Source: an uncultured Alphaproteobacteria bacterium (GTDB lineage: Bacteria; Pseudomonadota; Alphaproteobacteria; HIMB59; GCA-002718135). From it: a stretch of DNA of 64,000 bases. The translations under genes and the position numbers were made by a program. How positions within the stretch are numbered: position 1 is the first letter of the stretch; every line of letters starts with the position of its first letter. Location of the stretch: positions 129,356-193,355 of the forward strand of contig CACMKW010000002.1 in assembly GCA_902614395.1 (NCBI GenBank), given 5' to 3'. The notes under the pieces are model-generated. The model had not been told where the DNA came from and did not search any database. It worked only from the letters and a program-made list of their open reading frames with translations. Shown here in pieces: positions 35,879 to 45,746 of the stretch.

Positions 35879-37192
35879 TTACAATATAAACTTAGATAAG
35901 TCCTGACTTTTAATAAGTTCCCCTAGGCTATTTTCAACATATTCTTTATTAATTATGATTTCTGTAGGACCTATATCTGAGGCTGTATAACTAACCTCTT
36001 CAAGTAGTTTTTCCATTACAGTATGGAGTCTTCTGGCGCCTATATTTTCTACGTTCTGGTTTATCTCTGTAGATAGAGAAGCGATGGTATCAATACCATC
36101 TTCTTCAAATTTCAAATCAACCTTCTCTGTTCCAAGAAGTCCTTGATACTGCTTAATCAAACTGTTTTGTGTTTCAGTAAGAATAAGTTTAAAATCTTTT
36201 TTACTAAGACTATCAAGCTCGACTCTAATTGGTAATCTACCTTGAAGTTCAGGCAGCATATCTGATGGTTTTGATAAGTGAAATGCTCCGGAGGCAATGA
36301 ACAAAATATAATCTGTTTTTACAACACCATATTTTGTAGTAACTGCAGTTCCCTCAATAAGCGGTAATAAATCTCTTTGAACACCCTCTCTCGAAACATC
36401 CGCACCACTTCTATCAGCTCTAGAAGTAATTTTATCTATTTCGTCTATAAAAACGATACCATTTTGCTCTACATCATCCAATGCTCTTAAGTTTATTTTA
36501 TCTTTATCTAAAAGTTTATCGGTTTCCTCATTTAACAAATATGCATGAGAATCTTTGACACTCATTTTTTTCATTTTCTTTTGATTACCAAAACCTTTTC
36601 CAAACACATCACCTAAATTAATCATACCCATTTGAGAACCAGGCATGCCAGGTATGTCCATAGTTGGTAAACTTAAATTTGCATTGGCTGAAACTGGAAT
36701 TTCAACCTCATTATCATTTAGTTCACCTGACCTTAGTTTTTTCCTAAAATTATCTCTAGTAGCTGGCGTCGAACTTTTAGACACCAAAACATCTAGTATT
36801 CTTTCTTCTGCATTTTTTTCTGCTTTTGCCTTCACCTCTTGACCCATTTGTATTTTTGTTTTTGTAATACTTATTTCAACGAGGTCTCTTATTATTTGCT
36901 CAACATCTCTTCCAACATATCCAACTTCTGTAAACTTAGTGGCCTCAACTTTTACAAAAGGTGCGTTTGCTAACCTAGCGAGTCTTCGTGAGATTTCAGT
37001 TTTACCACAACCTGTTGGGCCAACCATCAAAATATTTTTTGGTACAATTTCCTCTTTTAAAGAATCATCAAGTTGTTTTCTTCTCCATCTATTTCTTAAA
37101 GCAACTGCAACAGCTTTTTTTGCATTGTTCTGACCAATAATAAATTTATCTAACTCAGAAACAATTTCTCTTGGGCTAAAACTAGATTCCAT
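35879..37192 (-). CDS. hslU: HslUV protease ATPase subunit
   Basis: 437 residues from the ATG at 37192 ([20 protein letters not shown]), one base after the hslV stop; the longer frame would overlap hslV by 26 bp. HslU unfolds substrates for HslV. Walker A is GPTGCGKT (58-65), Walker B is VFIDEIDKI, and the sensor/pore region and C-terminal [17 protein letters not shown] are intact. The I-domain includes a glycine/methionine-rich stretch ([20 protein letters not shown]). Complete and typical. Confidence 0.96.
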   Translation of the reverse strand: MESSFSPREIVSELDKFIIGQNNAKKAVAVALRNRWRRKQLDDSLKEEIVPKNILMVGPTGCGKTEISRRLARLANAPFVKVEATKFTEVGYVGRDVEQIIRDLVEISITKTKIQMGQEVKAKAEKNAEERILDVLVSKSSTPATRDNFRKKLRSGELNDNEVEIPVSANANLSLPTMDIPGMPGSQMGMINLGDVFGKGFGNQKKMKKMSVKDSHAYLLNEETDKLLDKDKINLRALDDVEQNGIVFIDEIDKITSRADRSGADVSREGVQRDLLPLIEGTAVTTKYGVVKTDYILFIASGAFHLSKPSDMLPELQGRLPIRVELDSLSKKDFKLILTETQNSLIKQYQGLLGTEKVDLKFEEDGIDTIASLSTEINQNVENIGARRLHTVMEKLLEEVSYTASDIGPTEIIINKEYVENSLGELIKSQDLSKFIL

Positions 37193-37193
37193 T

Positions 37194-37742
37194 CTATAAC
37201 TCAATAGTTTCTGAAACAATATTATGATTTGTATAAATACAAATGTCTGCAGCTATATTAAGTGATTCTAAAGCAATTTCTTTTGCATTCATTTTTGTAT
37301 TTTTCATTAATGCTTTAGCAGCACTATTTGCGTATGGACCTCCAGAACCTATTGCAAGTATTCCGTCGTCAGATTCAATTACATCACCAGTACCAGATAA
37401 CAATAAACTTACATCCTTATCAGCTACGATCATCATTGCTTCTAATCTTCTTAGATACCTATCAGTTCTCCAATCTTTAGCTAATTCAACACAAGCTCTT
37501 TTAAGTTGGTTCTTATATTGATCTAGTTTTCCCTCTAATCTTTCAAATAAAGCAAATGCATCTGCAGTAGATCCTGCAAAACCAGAGATAACAGTTTCAT
37601 CGGCACCAAGCCTTCTAATTTTTTTTACATTTGATTTCATTACAGTATTACCAAGACTAGCCTGACCATCACCCGCAATAACTACAAGATTATCTTTTCT
37701 AATTCCCACAATAGTTGTCGATTTAATAATGTTTTTTTCCAT
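37194..37742 (-). CDS. hslV: HslUV protease catalytic subunit
   Basis: 182 residues. The mature N-terminal nucleophile is Thr9 ([10 protein letters not shown]), so an eight-residue propeptide (MEKNIIKS) must be removed. Other features are [21 protein letters not shown] and the [14 protein letters not shown] loop. Together with HslU it forms the proteasome-like ClpQY protease. It is the first gene of hslVU, divergent from hisB with 81 bp between them. Confidence 0.96.
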   Translation of the reverse strand: MEKNIIKSTTIVGIRKDNLVVIAGDGQASLGNTVMKSNVKKIRRLGADETVISGFAGSTADAFALFERLEGKLDQYKNQLKRACVELAKDWRTDRYLRRLEAMMIVADKDVSLLLSGTGDVIESDDGILAIGSGGPYANSAAKALMKNTKMNAKEIALESLNIAADICIYTNHNIVSETIEL

Positions 37743-37823
37743 TAATTGATAAGATGGCTATTTAATTATTTTTATCAAGTAATTTACCTAGAATAAATCA
37801 TATTTCACTGATATTAGGCAAAA

Positions 37824-38411
37824 ATGCGAAAAGGTAAGGTTGAGAGAAACACTAAAGAAACCAAAATAAGCTGTGAAGTAAATTTAAATGGCACAGGCCT
37901 ATCTAAAATTTCAACACAAATTGGCTTTTTTGACCATATGTTGGAATTATTGTCTCATCACAGCTTAATAGATATAGAATTAAAATGTGAAGGAGATACT
38001 AATGTTGATCTTCACCATTCAGTTGAAGATACAGCATACGCTATTGCTTTAGCTATAAACAAAGCTCTTGATGACAAGAAAGGAATTAATAGATATGGTT
38101 TTTCATATGTTCCGATGGATGAATGCTTATCGAGATGTGTTATTGATTTAAGTGGAAGGCCTGAGCTTGTGTGGAATGTTAATCTTGGTTTAAAAAAAAT
38201 TGGTGAAATGGATACAGAGTTATTCCATGAATTTTTTAAAGCCTTTTCAAATGAATCCAAATGTAATTTACATATCGAAAATTTGTATGGAAAAAACAAT
38301 CACCATATCATTGAATCATGCTTTAAGGCTTTTGCTAAAAGTTTAAGATTTGCTGTCGAAATAGATAACAGAAGAAAAGATAACATACCATCATCAAAAG
38401 GCACTCTTTAA
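37824..38411 (+). CDS. hisB: Imidazoleglycerol-phosphate dehydratase
   Basis: 195 residues, catalysing the sixth step of histidine synthesis. Metal-binding motifs [29 protein letters not shown] and [17 protein letters not shown] are all present. The N-terminal [14 protein letters not shown] matches the family start. It is first in the his operon next to hslVU, the usual alphaproteobacterial arrangement. hisH follows six bases after its stop. Confidence 0.97.
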   Translation: MRKGKVERNTKETKISCEVNLNGTGLSKISTQIGFFDHMLELLSHHSLIDIELKCEGDTNVDLHHSVEDTAYAIALAINKALDDKKGINRYGFSYVPMDECLSRCVIDLSGRPELVWNVNLGLKKIGEMDTELFHEFFKAFSNESKCNLHIENLYGKNNHHIIESCFKAFAKSLRFAVEIDNRRKDNIPSSKGTL

Positions 38412-38417
38412 TTTTTA

Positions 38418-39047
38418 ATGAAAAAGATCACTATTGTCGATTATGGCTCAGGTAATGTTTTGTCTGCACAAAAATCTTTCATTAAAATAGCAAAAAATAA
38501 TAATATTGATGTTGATGTTTTAATCTCAAAAAAACTAAATGATGTAAAAAACTCAACCCACATTGTATTACCTGGCCAAGGAGCCTTTTCTACATGCATG
38601 AATGGTTTAAAAGAAACAGATGGGTTGATTGATGAGCTTTCTGAGTTTGCATTAATAAAAAAGAAACCATTTTTGGGGATATGTGTTGGTATGCAAATGC
38701 TAGCTAAGAATAGTGAAGAAAATGGAGATCATGAAGGTCTAGGTTGGATAGACGGTCAAATTAAATTACTGCCTGGAGATAATTTAAAACTTCCTCATAT
38801 GGGATGGAACTTGTCAACACCAACAAATTCAAAATACAATAACTTAATCTCAGATAAAAATGACTATTATTTTGTTCACTCATATTATTTCGATTGTGCC
38901 AACAAAGACAATATTTTGGCAGAAACTAAGTACGGAACAAATTTTGCTTCAATAGTTGGAAAAGAAAATATATATGGCGTGCAGTTTCATCCTGAAAAAA
39001 GTTCCTCCCAAGGATTAAACTTACTAAAAGAATTTATTGGAGTATGA
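38418..39047 (+). CDS. hisH: Imidazole glycerol phosphate synthase, glutaminase subunit
   Basis: 209 residues. HisH releases ammonia from glutamine and passes it to HisF. The catalytic Cys89 is in FLGICVGMQML, and the His/Glu pair is in YGVQFHPEKSS. The opening IVDYGSGNVLSAQKS is typical. It overlaps the acetyltransferase gene by 4 bp (ATGA), so it is translationally linked to a gene that does not belong to the pathway. Confidence 0.96.
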   Translation: MKKITIVDYGSGNVLSAQKSFIKIAKNNNIDVDVLISKKLNDVKNSTHIVLPGQGAFSTCMNGLKETDGLIDELSEFALIKKKPFLGICVGMQMLAKNSEENGDHEGLGWIDGQIKLLPGDNLKLPHMGWNLSTPTNSKYNNLISDKNDYYFVHSYYFDCANKDNILAETKYGTNFASIVGKENIYGVQFHPEKSSSQGLNLLKEFIGV

Positions 39048-39586
39048 ACATGTCTACACAATTAAAAGAAAAAATTAATATTTCAGTTGATAATATTGAA
39101 ACACTTACAGATGTAGATTTGGCAGATCTTTGTAATATCACAGAACAAGCAATTAAAGCCGGGGGTGGTTTTGGTTGGTTAAGAGTTCCCACAAGAGATA
39201 TTTTAATAGATTATTGGACTAAAAGATCTAATGATAAATATATCAAACTAATTGTTGGAAGGTTAAACGGTGTTATAGCCGGAACTCTTCAACTGGCGTA
39301 TGAGGCTCCTAATATTGAATCTAGGAAAAATATTGCGCGAATAAGAAGGCAATTTGTTGCTCCATGGGCAAGGGGTTATGGTTTAGCCAAAACAATGATT
39401 GACCATACTGAACAAATTGCAAAAGAAGACAATATCAAATCTTTGCAGTTAGCCGTTAGAGAAACACAAGATGCTGCAATAAAACTTTTTACAGGTAAAA
39501 ATTATACCAAGTGGGGTGAAAACCCATATTATGCTTATATTAACGGAAGCTTTATAAAAGGTTATTATTATTATAAAAATCTATAG
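39044..39586 (+). CDS. GNAT-family acetyltransferase in the his operon
   Basis: 180 residues. The GNAT core is visible: motif A resembles RRQFVAPWARGYGLAKTMID (a V-x-P-x-x-R-G-x-G-x pattern with LA in place of the second G). It is preceded by a strand ending GVIAGTLQLAYEA and followed by SLQLAVRETQDAAIKLFTGK and YTKWGENPYYAYING. A GNAT gene between hisH and hisA is known in some marine alphaproteobacteria; its substrate is not established. It overlaps hisH by 4 bp and shares one base of its TAG stop with the hisA GTG. The position implies it is made with the his enzymes. Confidence 0.82.
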   Translation: MNMSTQLKEKINISVDNIETLTDVDLADLCNITEQAIKAGGGFGWLRVPTRDILIDYWTKRSNDKYIKLIVGRLNGVIAGTLQLAYEAPNIESRKNIARIRRQFVAPWARGYGLAKTMIDHTEQIAKEDNIKSLQLAVRETQDAAIKLFTGKNYTKWGENPYYAYINGSFIKGYYYYKNL

Positions 39587-40326
39587 TGCAAATTATACCA
39601 GCCATAGATTTAAAAGATAATAAGTGCGTTAGACTCTCTAAAGGTAAAGATAGTTCCAGCATTGTTTACAATAAAGACCCAGAAAAACAAGCTATCTACT
39701 TTGAACAAATTGGTTGTAAAAAACTACACTTGGTTGATCTAGATGCTGCTTTTGGTAGATCAAATGTTAATTTTGAAACAATAAAAAATATTAGAAGATC
39801 AATTTCAATACCAATACAATTAGGGGGTGGTGTTAGAAATTTAGATTTAGCAAAAAAATATTTTGAGGTAGGAATAAACAATTTGATTATTGGCTCAATG
39901 TCAGTTGAAAAACCAAATGAAGTTATAGTTTTATCAAATAAATATGCTGATAAAGTATATATATCATTAGATATTCTTGAAGATAACATAATGATAAAAG
40001 GGTGGGATAGAAATTCAGGAAAGAAAATAGAAGATATTCTTGATATTTATACTAACTCAAAAATTAAAGGATATGTAATTACAGATATTCATAACGATGG
40101 AATGCTAAACGGTTTAAATTTGGATTTTGTTAATAATTTTATAAAAAAAATAAACTTAATTAAAAAATTTAATAAAAAAATTATAATTGCAGGTGGTTTA
40201 ACAGATTACTCTGATCTAATAAATTTAAAAAAGCTCAACACAAAAAATATTGAAGGAATAATTTCAGGTAAATCTTTCTATGAAGGAAAAATTGATCTAA
40301 TAGAAGCGCAAAAAATTCTAAACTAA
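39586..40326 (+). CDS. hisA: ProFAR isomerase
   Basis: 246 residues, TIM barrel. HisA converts ProFAR to PRFAR. The general-base Asp8 is in [18 protein letters not shown], and the second acid is in [13 protein letters not shown]. The phosphate loops GGVRNLD and [10 protein letters not shown] are present. It begins with a GTG that overlaps the preceding TAG. Its sequence is close to the HisA pattern, not HisF. Confidence 0.96.
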   Translation: MQIIPAIDLKDNKCVRLSKGKDSSSIVYNKDPEKQAIYFEQIGCKKLHLVDLDAAFGRSNVNFETIKNIRRSISIPIQLGGGVRNLDLAKKYFEVGINNLIIGSMSVEKPNEVIVLSNKYADKVYISLDILEDNIMIKGWDRNSGKKIEDILDIYTNSKIKGYVITDIHNDGMLNGLNLDFVNNFIKKINLIKKFNKKIIIAGGLTDYSDLINLKKLNTKNIEGIISGKSFYEGKIDLIEAQKILN

Positions 40327-40327
40327 A

Positions 40328-41083
40328 ATGGTAAAAATAAGAATCATCCCATGCTTGGACGTTAAAAATGGAAGAGTTGTAAAAGGTATCAATTTTTTAA
40401 ATTTAATTGATGCTGGAGATCCTGTTGAACAAGCAAAACACTATTCTGATAATGGAGCTGATGAAATATGTTTCTTAGATATTAGCGCATCATTAGAAAA
40501 CAGAGATACTATGATTAATGTTGTAAAAAAAACTGCAAACGAGGTTTTTATCCCCCTTACAGTTGGCGGTGGAATTTCATCAATAGAAAACATACAAGCA
40601 TTACTTAAGGCTGGTGCCGACAAAGTTTCTATAAATTCTGCAGCAATTAAAAATCCAAATATTATTAAAAAAGCTTCTGAATATTTTGGAAACCAATGCA
40701 TTGTTGTGGCTGTTGATGCAAAAAAACACAATAATGATTGGTTTGTTTATTCTCATGGTGGGACTAAGAAAACCGATTTACATGCTTTAAGTTGGATAGA
40801 AAAAGCTCAAAAACTAGGAGCTGGAGAAATTCTTTTAACATCAATGGACAAGGATGGCACAAAATCTGGTTTTGATAATGAACTTTTAAATAAGGTTTCA
40901 GAATTTTTAAAGATACCTGTTATAGCTAGCGGAGGAGTTGGGGCTCTAGATCATTTTTATGACGGTATAGTTAAAGGTAAGGCCGATGCTTTATTAGCAG
41001 CCTCAGTCTTTCATTTTAACGAAATTAGCATTAAAGAAGTAAAGAAATACTTAAAGGATAAAAATATAAACATCAGAGATTAA
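40328..41083 (+). CDS. hisF: Imidazole glycerol phosphate synthase, cyclase subunit
   Basis: 251 residues, TIM barrel partner of HisH. Asp11 lies in [17 protein letters not shown] and the second acid in [43 protein letters not shown], quoted in parts, matches the phosphate site ([14 protein letters not shown]). It starts one base after hisA and is followed by hisE. No anomalies. Confidence 0.97.
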   Translation: MVKIRIIPCLDVKNGRVVKGINFLNLIDAGDPVEQAKHYSDNGADEICFLDISASLENRDTMINVVKKTANEVFIPLTVGGGISSIENIQALLKAGADKVSINSAAIKNPNIIKKASEYFGNQCIVVAVDAKKHNNDWFVYSHGGTKKTDLHALSWIEKAQKLGAGEILLTSMDKDGTKSGFDNELLNKVSEFLKIPVIASGGVGALDHFYDGIVKGKADALLAASVFHFNEISIKEVKKYLKDKNINIRD

Positions 41084-41088
41084 ACTTA

Positions 41089-41361
41089 ATGAAAATTGAA
41101 GATTTAAATGAAATTATAGATGAAAGAGTAAAAAGTAGAAAAAAAAACTCTTATACAAATAAATTATTAAAATTAGGACCAAAAAAAATAGCTCAAAAAT
41201 TTGGAGAAGAAGCATCAGAATTGATTATAGATTTTCTAAAAGGATCAAAAAAAAGAACTTTAGAAGAAGCTGTAGATGTAATCTATCACTTATTAGTTTT
41301 ATTAAAGTCAAAAAAAATTTCAATGAACGAAATACATAAAGAACTAGAAAAAAGAAAATAA
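41089..41361 (+). CDS. hisE: Phosphoribosyl-ATP pyrophosphatase
   Basis: 90 residues, MazG-like fold. KIAQKFGEEASELIIDFL with the metal-binding glutamates, and LEEAVDVIYHLLVLL, identify HisE. It is the stand-alone type, not fused to HisI. The gene is immediately followed by the HIT gene, as in many alphaproteobacteria. hisG, hisD, hisC and hisI are not in the window. Confidence 0.95.
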   Translation: MKIEDLNEIIDERVKSRKKNSYTNKLLKLGPKKIAQKFGEEASELIIDFLKGSKKRTLEEAVDVIYHLLVLLKSKKISMNEIHKELEKRK

Positions 41362-41367
41362 AAAATC

Positions 41368-41718
41368 ATGTATGATGAAAATAATATTTTTGCCAAAATA
41401 TTAAGAAAAGAAATACCTTGTGACAAAGTTTATGAAGATGAGTTTAGTTTATTTTTCAATGATATTAATCCCCAAGCTAAAATACATATTTTAGGTATAC
41501 CAAAATACCCTTGCACATCTTTTTCTGATTTTTTAAAAAACGCAGATAATGACAACATCACATCTTTTTTTAAGAGTGTTCAGTTTGTAATAAATGATAT
41601 TAATATTGAAGATACAGGCTACAGGTTGATAACAAACTCAGGAGAGGATGGTGGACAAGAGGTTCCACATTTTCACATTCATATTCTAGCTGGAGAAAAA
41701 ATTGGAAGCTTAAGGTAA
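41368..41718 (+). CDS. hinT: HIT-family nucleotide hydrolase/transferase (HinT)
   Basis: 116 residues. The histidine triad is VPHFHIHIL, with the upstream NIFAKILRKEIPCDKVYED opening typical of HinT. The usual function is hydrolysis of nucleoside phosphoramidates. It sits 6 bp after hisE, completing the hisB-hinT transcript, and its stop is one base from that of the convergent BON lipoprotein gene. Confidence 0.94.
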   Translation: MYDENNIFAKILRKEIPCDKVYEDEFSLFFNDINPQAKIHILGIPKYPCTSFSDFLKNADNDNITSFFKSVQFVINDINIEDTGYRLITNSGEDGGQEVPHFHIHILAGEKIGSLR

Positions 41719-41719
41719 A

Positions 41720-42328
41720 TTATAATTTCTCTCTTATAATTACATAGTTAACAATTTCATTAACACCCTTTATGTTTTTAAGTGCAATAATCATTTCATC
41801 TAATAGATCTGGGCGCGCTGTAATACCAGCTACATAAATTTTACCTTGGATAGTTTCAAAATTAAACGTAATTGCTTTGATTCCAACGGTTTTAGCAGCT
41901 ACAGCTCTTGCTTGAGTATTAATCCATAAATCACTAGCATAGTCTTTTAACTTTGTTCTATTCCCAATTTCTATTTCATTTATAATTTCTTTAACCCCTT
42001 CAACTTCCCAAACTAATCTAACTGCATCAATTCTAATTTCTTGATTATCAACAAGACCAGTTAATAAAATTCTACCTTCTAAAACACTTGTATTTATATT
42101 TACAAAAAGATTATTCTCTGCATTTAGGAATTTAGCTGCAATATTAACCTTAATGGTTGCGTCGTCTATTACTGTACCAAGTGACCTCTCACCCTCAGCA
42201 ACTACCATTGCACTACCACCACCTGTTGCAAGCACACTTGCTGGTGAACATCCATAATTTATTGATGTAAAAATCAAAAATATTGGAATAAAAAAAATGT
42301 TAACTATTTTTTTAATTTTAACAACCAT
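41720..42328 (-). CDS. BON-domain lipoprotein (DolP/OsmY-like)
   Basis: 202 residues. A lipoprotein signal ends at the lipobox INYGC (Cys27). Two BON domains follow: about residues 55-120 (VNIAAKFLNAENN... GLVDNQEIRIDAVRLVWEV) and about 128-200 (WINTQARAVAAKTVGIKAIT, VAGITARPDLLDEMIIAL). BON lipoproteins such as DolP help maintain the outer membrane. A neighbouring rsmI gene is the classic dolP context. The start overlaps rsmI by 25 bp. Confidence 0.88.
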   Translation of the reverse strand: MVVKIKKIVNIFFIPIFLIFTSINYGCSPASVLATGGGSAMVVAEGERSLGTVIDDATIKVNIAAKFLNAENNLFVNINTSVLEGRILLTGLVDNQEIRIDAVRLVWEVEGVKEIINEIEIGNRTKLKDYASDLWINTQARAVAAKTVGIKAITFNFETIQGKIYVAGITARPDLLDEMIIALKNIKGVNEIVNYVIIREKL

Positions 42329-43146
42329 TTATAAATTTTGTTTTTATTAATTTTTGTAAATTTATGTACTATTTCGACGATGTCGGTCAAAGAAAATTTT
42401 GTAGCCATTTTTTTTAATTCTTTGCTATACAAATCAATGTTGTCAAAATCTTGATTTTTTGATGTTTGTCTATCAATAACAGCAACAAACTCTCCCTTAA
42501 TATTTTCTTTATTTTCTAGTATCTTATTTTTCACATTGATTGGAGTTCCTCTAAATACGAATTCATTTACCTTTGTAAGTTCTTTACATATTGAAACTGA
42601 TCTTTTAGCCATAATATTTTCAAGGCAATCTAAAAAATCAATTAATTTATGACTTGAGACAAAAAGCACACAAGTCCTTTTTTTTTGGGAAATATTTTTA
42701 CATAGTTCCTCCATCTTTTTTTTAGATTTTGGGACAAAACCAAAAAAAGCAAATTCTGATATTGATAATCCAGACAACTGTAAACTCGATATAATTGACG
42801 AGGGGCCAGGTACAGATGTAACCTTAATATTATTTGCAATACAATATTGTACTAAATTATATCCAGGATCTGAAATAAGTGGCGAGCCTGCATCAGAAAT
42901 TAGGACACAATTTTTATTTGTTAATAAAGGTTTAATCTGATCTATAACTTTATGCTCATTATAATCATGTAAAGCTATTAATTTCTTTTTAATGCCCAAT
43001 TTATTTAGTAGTTTGAGAGAATGTTTTGGATTTTCACAAATAATGATATCACATTCCCCAATAACTTTTACAGCCCTATAGGTTATGTCATCTAAATTGC
43101 CAATAGGTGTTGCTACAATTGAGAGACCATTAAAAATATTATCCAT
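42304..43146 (-). CDS. rsmI: 16S rRNA 2'-O-ribose C1402 methyltransferase
   Basis: 280 residues, tetrapyrrole-methylase fold. LSIVATPIGNLDDITYRAVKVI, CENPKHSLKLLNKLGI, SDAGSPLISDPGYNLV and SVPGPSSIISSLQLSGL are the consecutive RsmI signatures. It methylates C1402 in 16S rRNA. Its 5' end overlaps that of the divergent LpoA-like gene by 62 bp if that gene uses its first ATG. Confidence 0.96.
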   Translation of the reverse strand: MDNIFNGLSIVATPIGNLDDITYRAVKVIGECDIIICENPKHSLKLLNKLGIKKKLIALHDYNEHKVIDQIKPLLTNKNCVLISDAGSPLISDPGYNLVQYCIANNIKVTSVPGPSSIISSLQLSGLSISEFAFFGFVPKSKKKMEELCKNISQKKRTCVLFVSSHKLIDFLDCLENIMAKRSVSICKELTKVNEFVFRGTPINVKNKILENKENIKGEFVAVIDRQTSKNQDFDNIDLYSKELKKMATKFSLTDIVEIVHKFTKINKNKIYKWLLKLKK

Positions 43147-44413
43147 TATTTATATATTTATATTTATAATTTCATGTACTCCAGTAAATTTATCTAAACA
43201 AGATACAAAAAATACTAAAGAAACAACTATTTCAGATAAATCAATTGAAACTAAAAATGAAAAAAAATCAATTGAAAAAAAAGAAAGCGAGCAAGATAAA
43301 CAGAATAAGACTACAGACAATGTTGTCTTAGATAAAACGATTATAGCTTTATTTGCAAAAGATGATGATGAAAAAACCACAAAACAATTTTTGAATACCT
43401 ATGAATTAGGAATTTATAATCTTGGTATAAATGATGTTATTATACAAATAGAATTTTTTGAAAATGAAAATGATTTAAAAAAAATTATAGAAAAAAATCT
43501 ACTACCTGGGAAGATTTTTCTAGGACCAGTTCAATCTAAGTATGCTAAAATCTTAGATAATTATTGTACTCAAGAAGTAATATTTTTTTCCTACTCATCT
43601 AAATCTTCATTAGCCAAAGATTGTGTTTATTTATTAAATTTTTTTCCACAAAATGAACTTACACAACTTATGTTATATTTAAATGATGATGCAAAAGTTG
43701 CGCTTCTTTATCCTGAAAATGAATATGGATATTTAATAAACAGCATAATAGATGATATAATGTTTGAAAGTCCTGCAATTTTAGTCAACAGATCTTCATA
43801 TAAAGACAAACTAACAAATGTAAGAGAATCAATAAAAGAATTGGGTAAATATGAATTGAGAAAATATGAATTGAATAGACAAAAACAAATTCTATCTTCT
43901 AAAAAAGATGAAAAATCAAAAAAAAGATTAAAAAAATTGGAAAGATTTAAAACTACAAGTGACTACGATTTTACGCACATCTTGATTGCTGATTATGGTT
44001 TGAATTTATTACAGGTTGCACCTCTACTACCATACTACGATATAGATCCTAATATCGTACAATTTATGGGAACTGGAGTAATAGATGATAAAACTTTCTT
44101 CTATGAACCTTCTTTACAGGGAGCAATATTTCCGGGAACTCCCGAAACAAGTCGAATAAATATAATTAATAATTATATGGAAATATATGATGATGAGTTT
44201 TTGAGAATCTCAACATTACCTTATGACTTAATAGGCTTAATTAATTTCATCTACACAAAGGAATATAAACTTGGTGATGTAATTAAATTATTAAACAATC
44301 CCAACAAAAAATTCGATGGCATTGATGGAAACTTTTATTTTAAAGATAATATGATTGAAAGAGATCTAAACATACTAAAAATAAATAACGGAAATTCTTT
44401 TGTAATTAATTAA
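43085..44413 (+). CDS. LpoA-like lipoprotein (PBP activator, LppC family)
   Basis: 442 residues with the first ATG at 43085. A hydrophobic stretch ends in a lipobox IISC (Cys31). A low-complexity K/E/T-rich linker runs to about residue 80. The C-terminal part has a periplasmic-binding-protein-like fold: VALLYPENEYGYLINSII, FTHILIADYGLNLLQVAPLL and QFMGTGVIDD are the LpoA/LppC pattern. In E. coli LpoA activates PBP1A. The neighbouring divergent rsmI is the usual context. The start is uncertain, because the ATG lies inside antisense rsmI and leaves a long n-region before the lipobox. Confidence 0.75.
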   Translation: MSSKLPIGVATIERPLKILSIIYIFIFIISCTPVNLSKQDTKNTKETTISDKSIETKNEKKSIEKKESEQDKQNKTTDNVVLDKTIIALFAKDDDEKTTKQFLNTYELGIYNLGINDVIIQIEFFENENDLKKIIEKNLLPGKIFLGPVQSKYAKILDNYCTQEVIFFSYSSKSSLAKDCVYLLNFFPQNELTQLMLYLNDDAKVALLYPENEYGYLINSIIDDIMFESPAILVNRSSYKDKLTNVRESIKELGKYELRKYELNRQKQILSSKKDEKSKKRLKKLERFKTTSDYDFTHILIADYGLNLLQVAPLLPYYDIDPNIVQFMGTGVIDDKTFFYEPSLQGAIFPGTPETSRINIINNYMEIYDDEFLRISTLPYDLIGLINFIYTKEYKLGDVIKLLNNPNKKFDGIDGNFYFKDNMIERDLNILKINNGNSFVIN

Positions 44414-44987
44414 TTAAAAAGTTAATCAACTTAGTAACAGCTATAGACCTATGGCTAATTTCATTTTTTTCCTTAGTGTTTAGTTCAGCCAATGTTTTGT
44501 TATAATTTTTAGGAACGAAAATTGGATCATAACCAAAACCATATCTACCCTTAGCTTTTTCAGAAATTTTTCCATCAATTTTGCCATTAAATATTACGTT
44601 TTGATTCTCTTTAACTGTTAGGCTTATTGAAGTTTTAAAGTAAGCATTTTGTTTACTATTTTTTTTAGTACTTTTAATTATACTGTCAAAACAAACCTCA
44701 TTACTTTTGAAATTATTTAAAAATCTTTTTGACAGAACACCTGGTTTCCAATTTAAACTTTCAATACATATTCCTGAGTCATCAGCAAAACAAGGAATGC
44801 CAGTTTTATTAAATCCATAGTCTGATTTAATTTTTGCATTTTTCTCGAAAGTCTGGCCATTTTCTTTTGGCTCTTCACTTATATTTAGGTCATTTAATGT
44901 AATCAGCTCTAGATTAAATTTGTTAAAAATTTTTTTAATTTCAATTATTTTATTTTTATTATTTGAAAAAAATAATAATTGCCTCAA
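44406..44987 (-). CDS. rdgB: dITP/XTP pyrophosphatase
   Basis: 193 residues. SNNKNKIIEIKKIF, ENGQTFEKNAKIKSDYGF, CFADDSGICIESLNWKPGV and the GRYGFGYDPIFVP motif are the ordered signatures of RdgB/HAM1, which removes deaminated purine nucleotides. It overlaps the convergent LpoA-like gene by 8 bp and follows rph by one base. Confidence 0.96.
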   Translation of the reverse strand: MRQLLFFSNNKNKIIEIKKIFNKFNLELITLNDLNISEEPKENGQTFEKNAKIKSDYGFNKTGIPCFADDSGICIESLNWKPGVLSKRFLNNFKSNEVCFDSIIKSTKKNSKQNAYFKTSISLTVKENQNVIFNGKIDGKISEKAKGRYGFGYDPIFVPKNYNKTLAELNTKEKNEISHRSIAVTKLINFLIN

Positions 44988-44988
44988 T

Positions 44989-45699
44989 TTATTTCAAAGC
45001 CTCTTTTTGTTTAGAAATTATTTCTTTTACACCGGTTTTTGCTAGTGAAAACATTTCAGTAAATTGATTATCGTTAAAAAAAAATTCTTCACCTGTAACC
45101 TGTATCTCAGATATCTCATCTGAATCACAAATTACAAAATTTGCATCTACTTGAGCTTTGGAGTCTTCCCTGTAATCTAGATCCAATAATGCTTTATTTT
45201 CCACTATGCCAGTTGATACTGCCCCTATAAAGTTTTTTATAATTGGTTTTTGGAGATTATAATTATTCTTTAATTTTTCTATTGCCAGATATAAAGAAAT
45301 AAAACCACCACTTATAGAAGCAGTTCTTGTCCCACCATCTGCTTGAATAACATCACAGTCTATTTTTATTTGACGCTCTCCTAGGTTTGAAAGATCAACA
45401 ATAGATCTTAAGCTACGCCCAATTAACCTTTGTATTTCTTGTGTTCTACCTGACTGCTTTCCTTTTGCAGCCTCTCTATCCATTCTTGTATTTGTCGATC
45501 TTGGCAGCATACCGTATTCTGCTGTAACCCAACCTTTGCCCGTATTCTTTAACCAGTGAGGAACTTTTTCATCAATAGTTGCAAGACAAAGGACATGTGT
45601 ATTTCCAAACTTTACTAAGCATGAACCATCAGCATGAATATTCACGTTTTTCTCAAATGAAATTTCACGCATTTGATTGAAGGATCTATCTTTTCTCAT
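44989..45699 (-). CDS. rph: RNase PH
   Basis: 236 residues, phosphorolytic 3'-5' exoribonuclease for tRNA 3' maturation. It shows EKNVNIHADGSCLVKFGNTHVLC (in part), GWVTAEYGMLPRST, AAKGKQSGRTQEIQRLIGRS and CDVIQADGGTRTASISGGF. Typical length. rph-rdgB is divergent from hrcA with 47 bp between, an arrangement usual for alphaproteobacteria. Confidence 0.97.
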   Translation of the reverse strand: MRKDRSFNQMREISFEKNVNIHADGSCLVKFGNTHVLCLATIDEKVPHWLKNTGKGWVTAEYGMLPRSTNTRMDREAAKGKQSGRTQEIQRLIGRSLRSIVDLSNLGERQIKIDCDVIQADGGTRTASISGGFISLYLAIEKLKNNYNLQKPIIKNFIGAVSTGIVENKALLDLDYREDSKAQVDANFVICDSDEISEIQVTGEEFFFNDNQFTEMFSLAKTGVKEIISKQKEALK

Positions 45700-45746
45700 A
45701 TAAATTTAATAATAGTAGATAAATATTATTTTTAAATAAAATTCTT

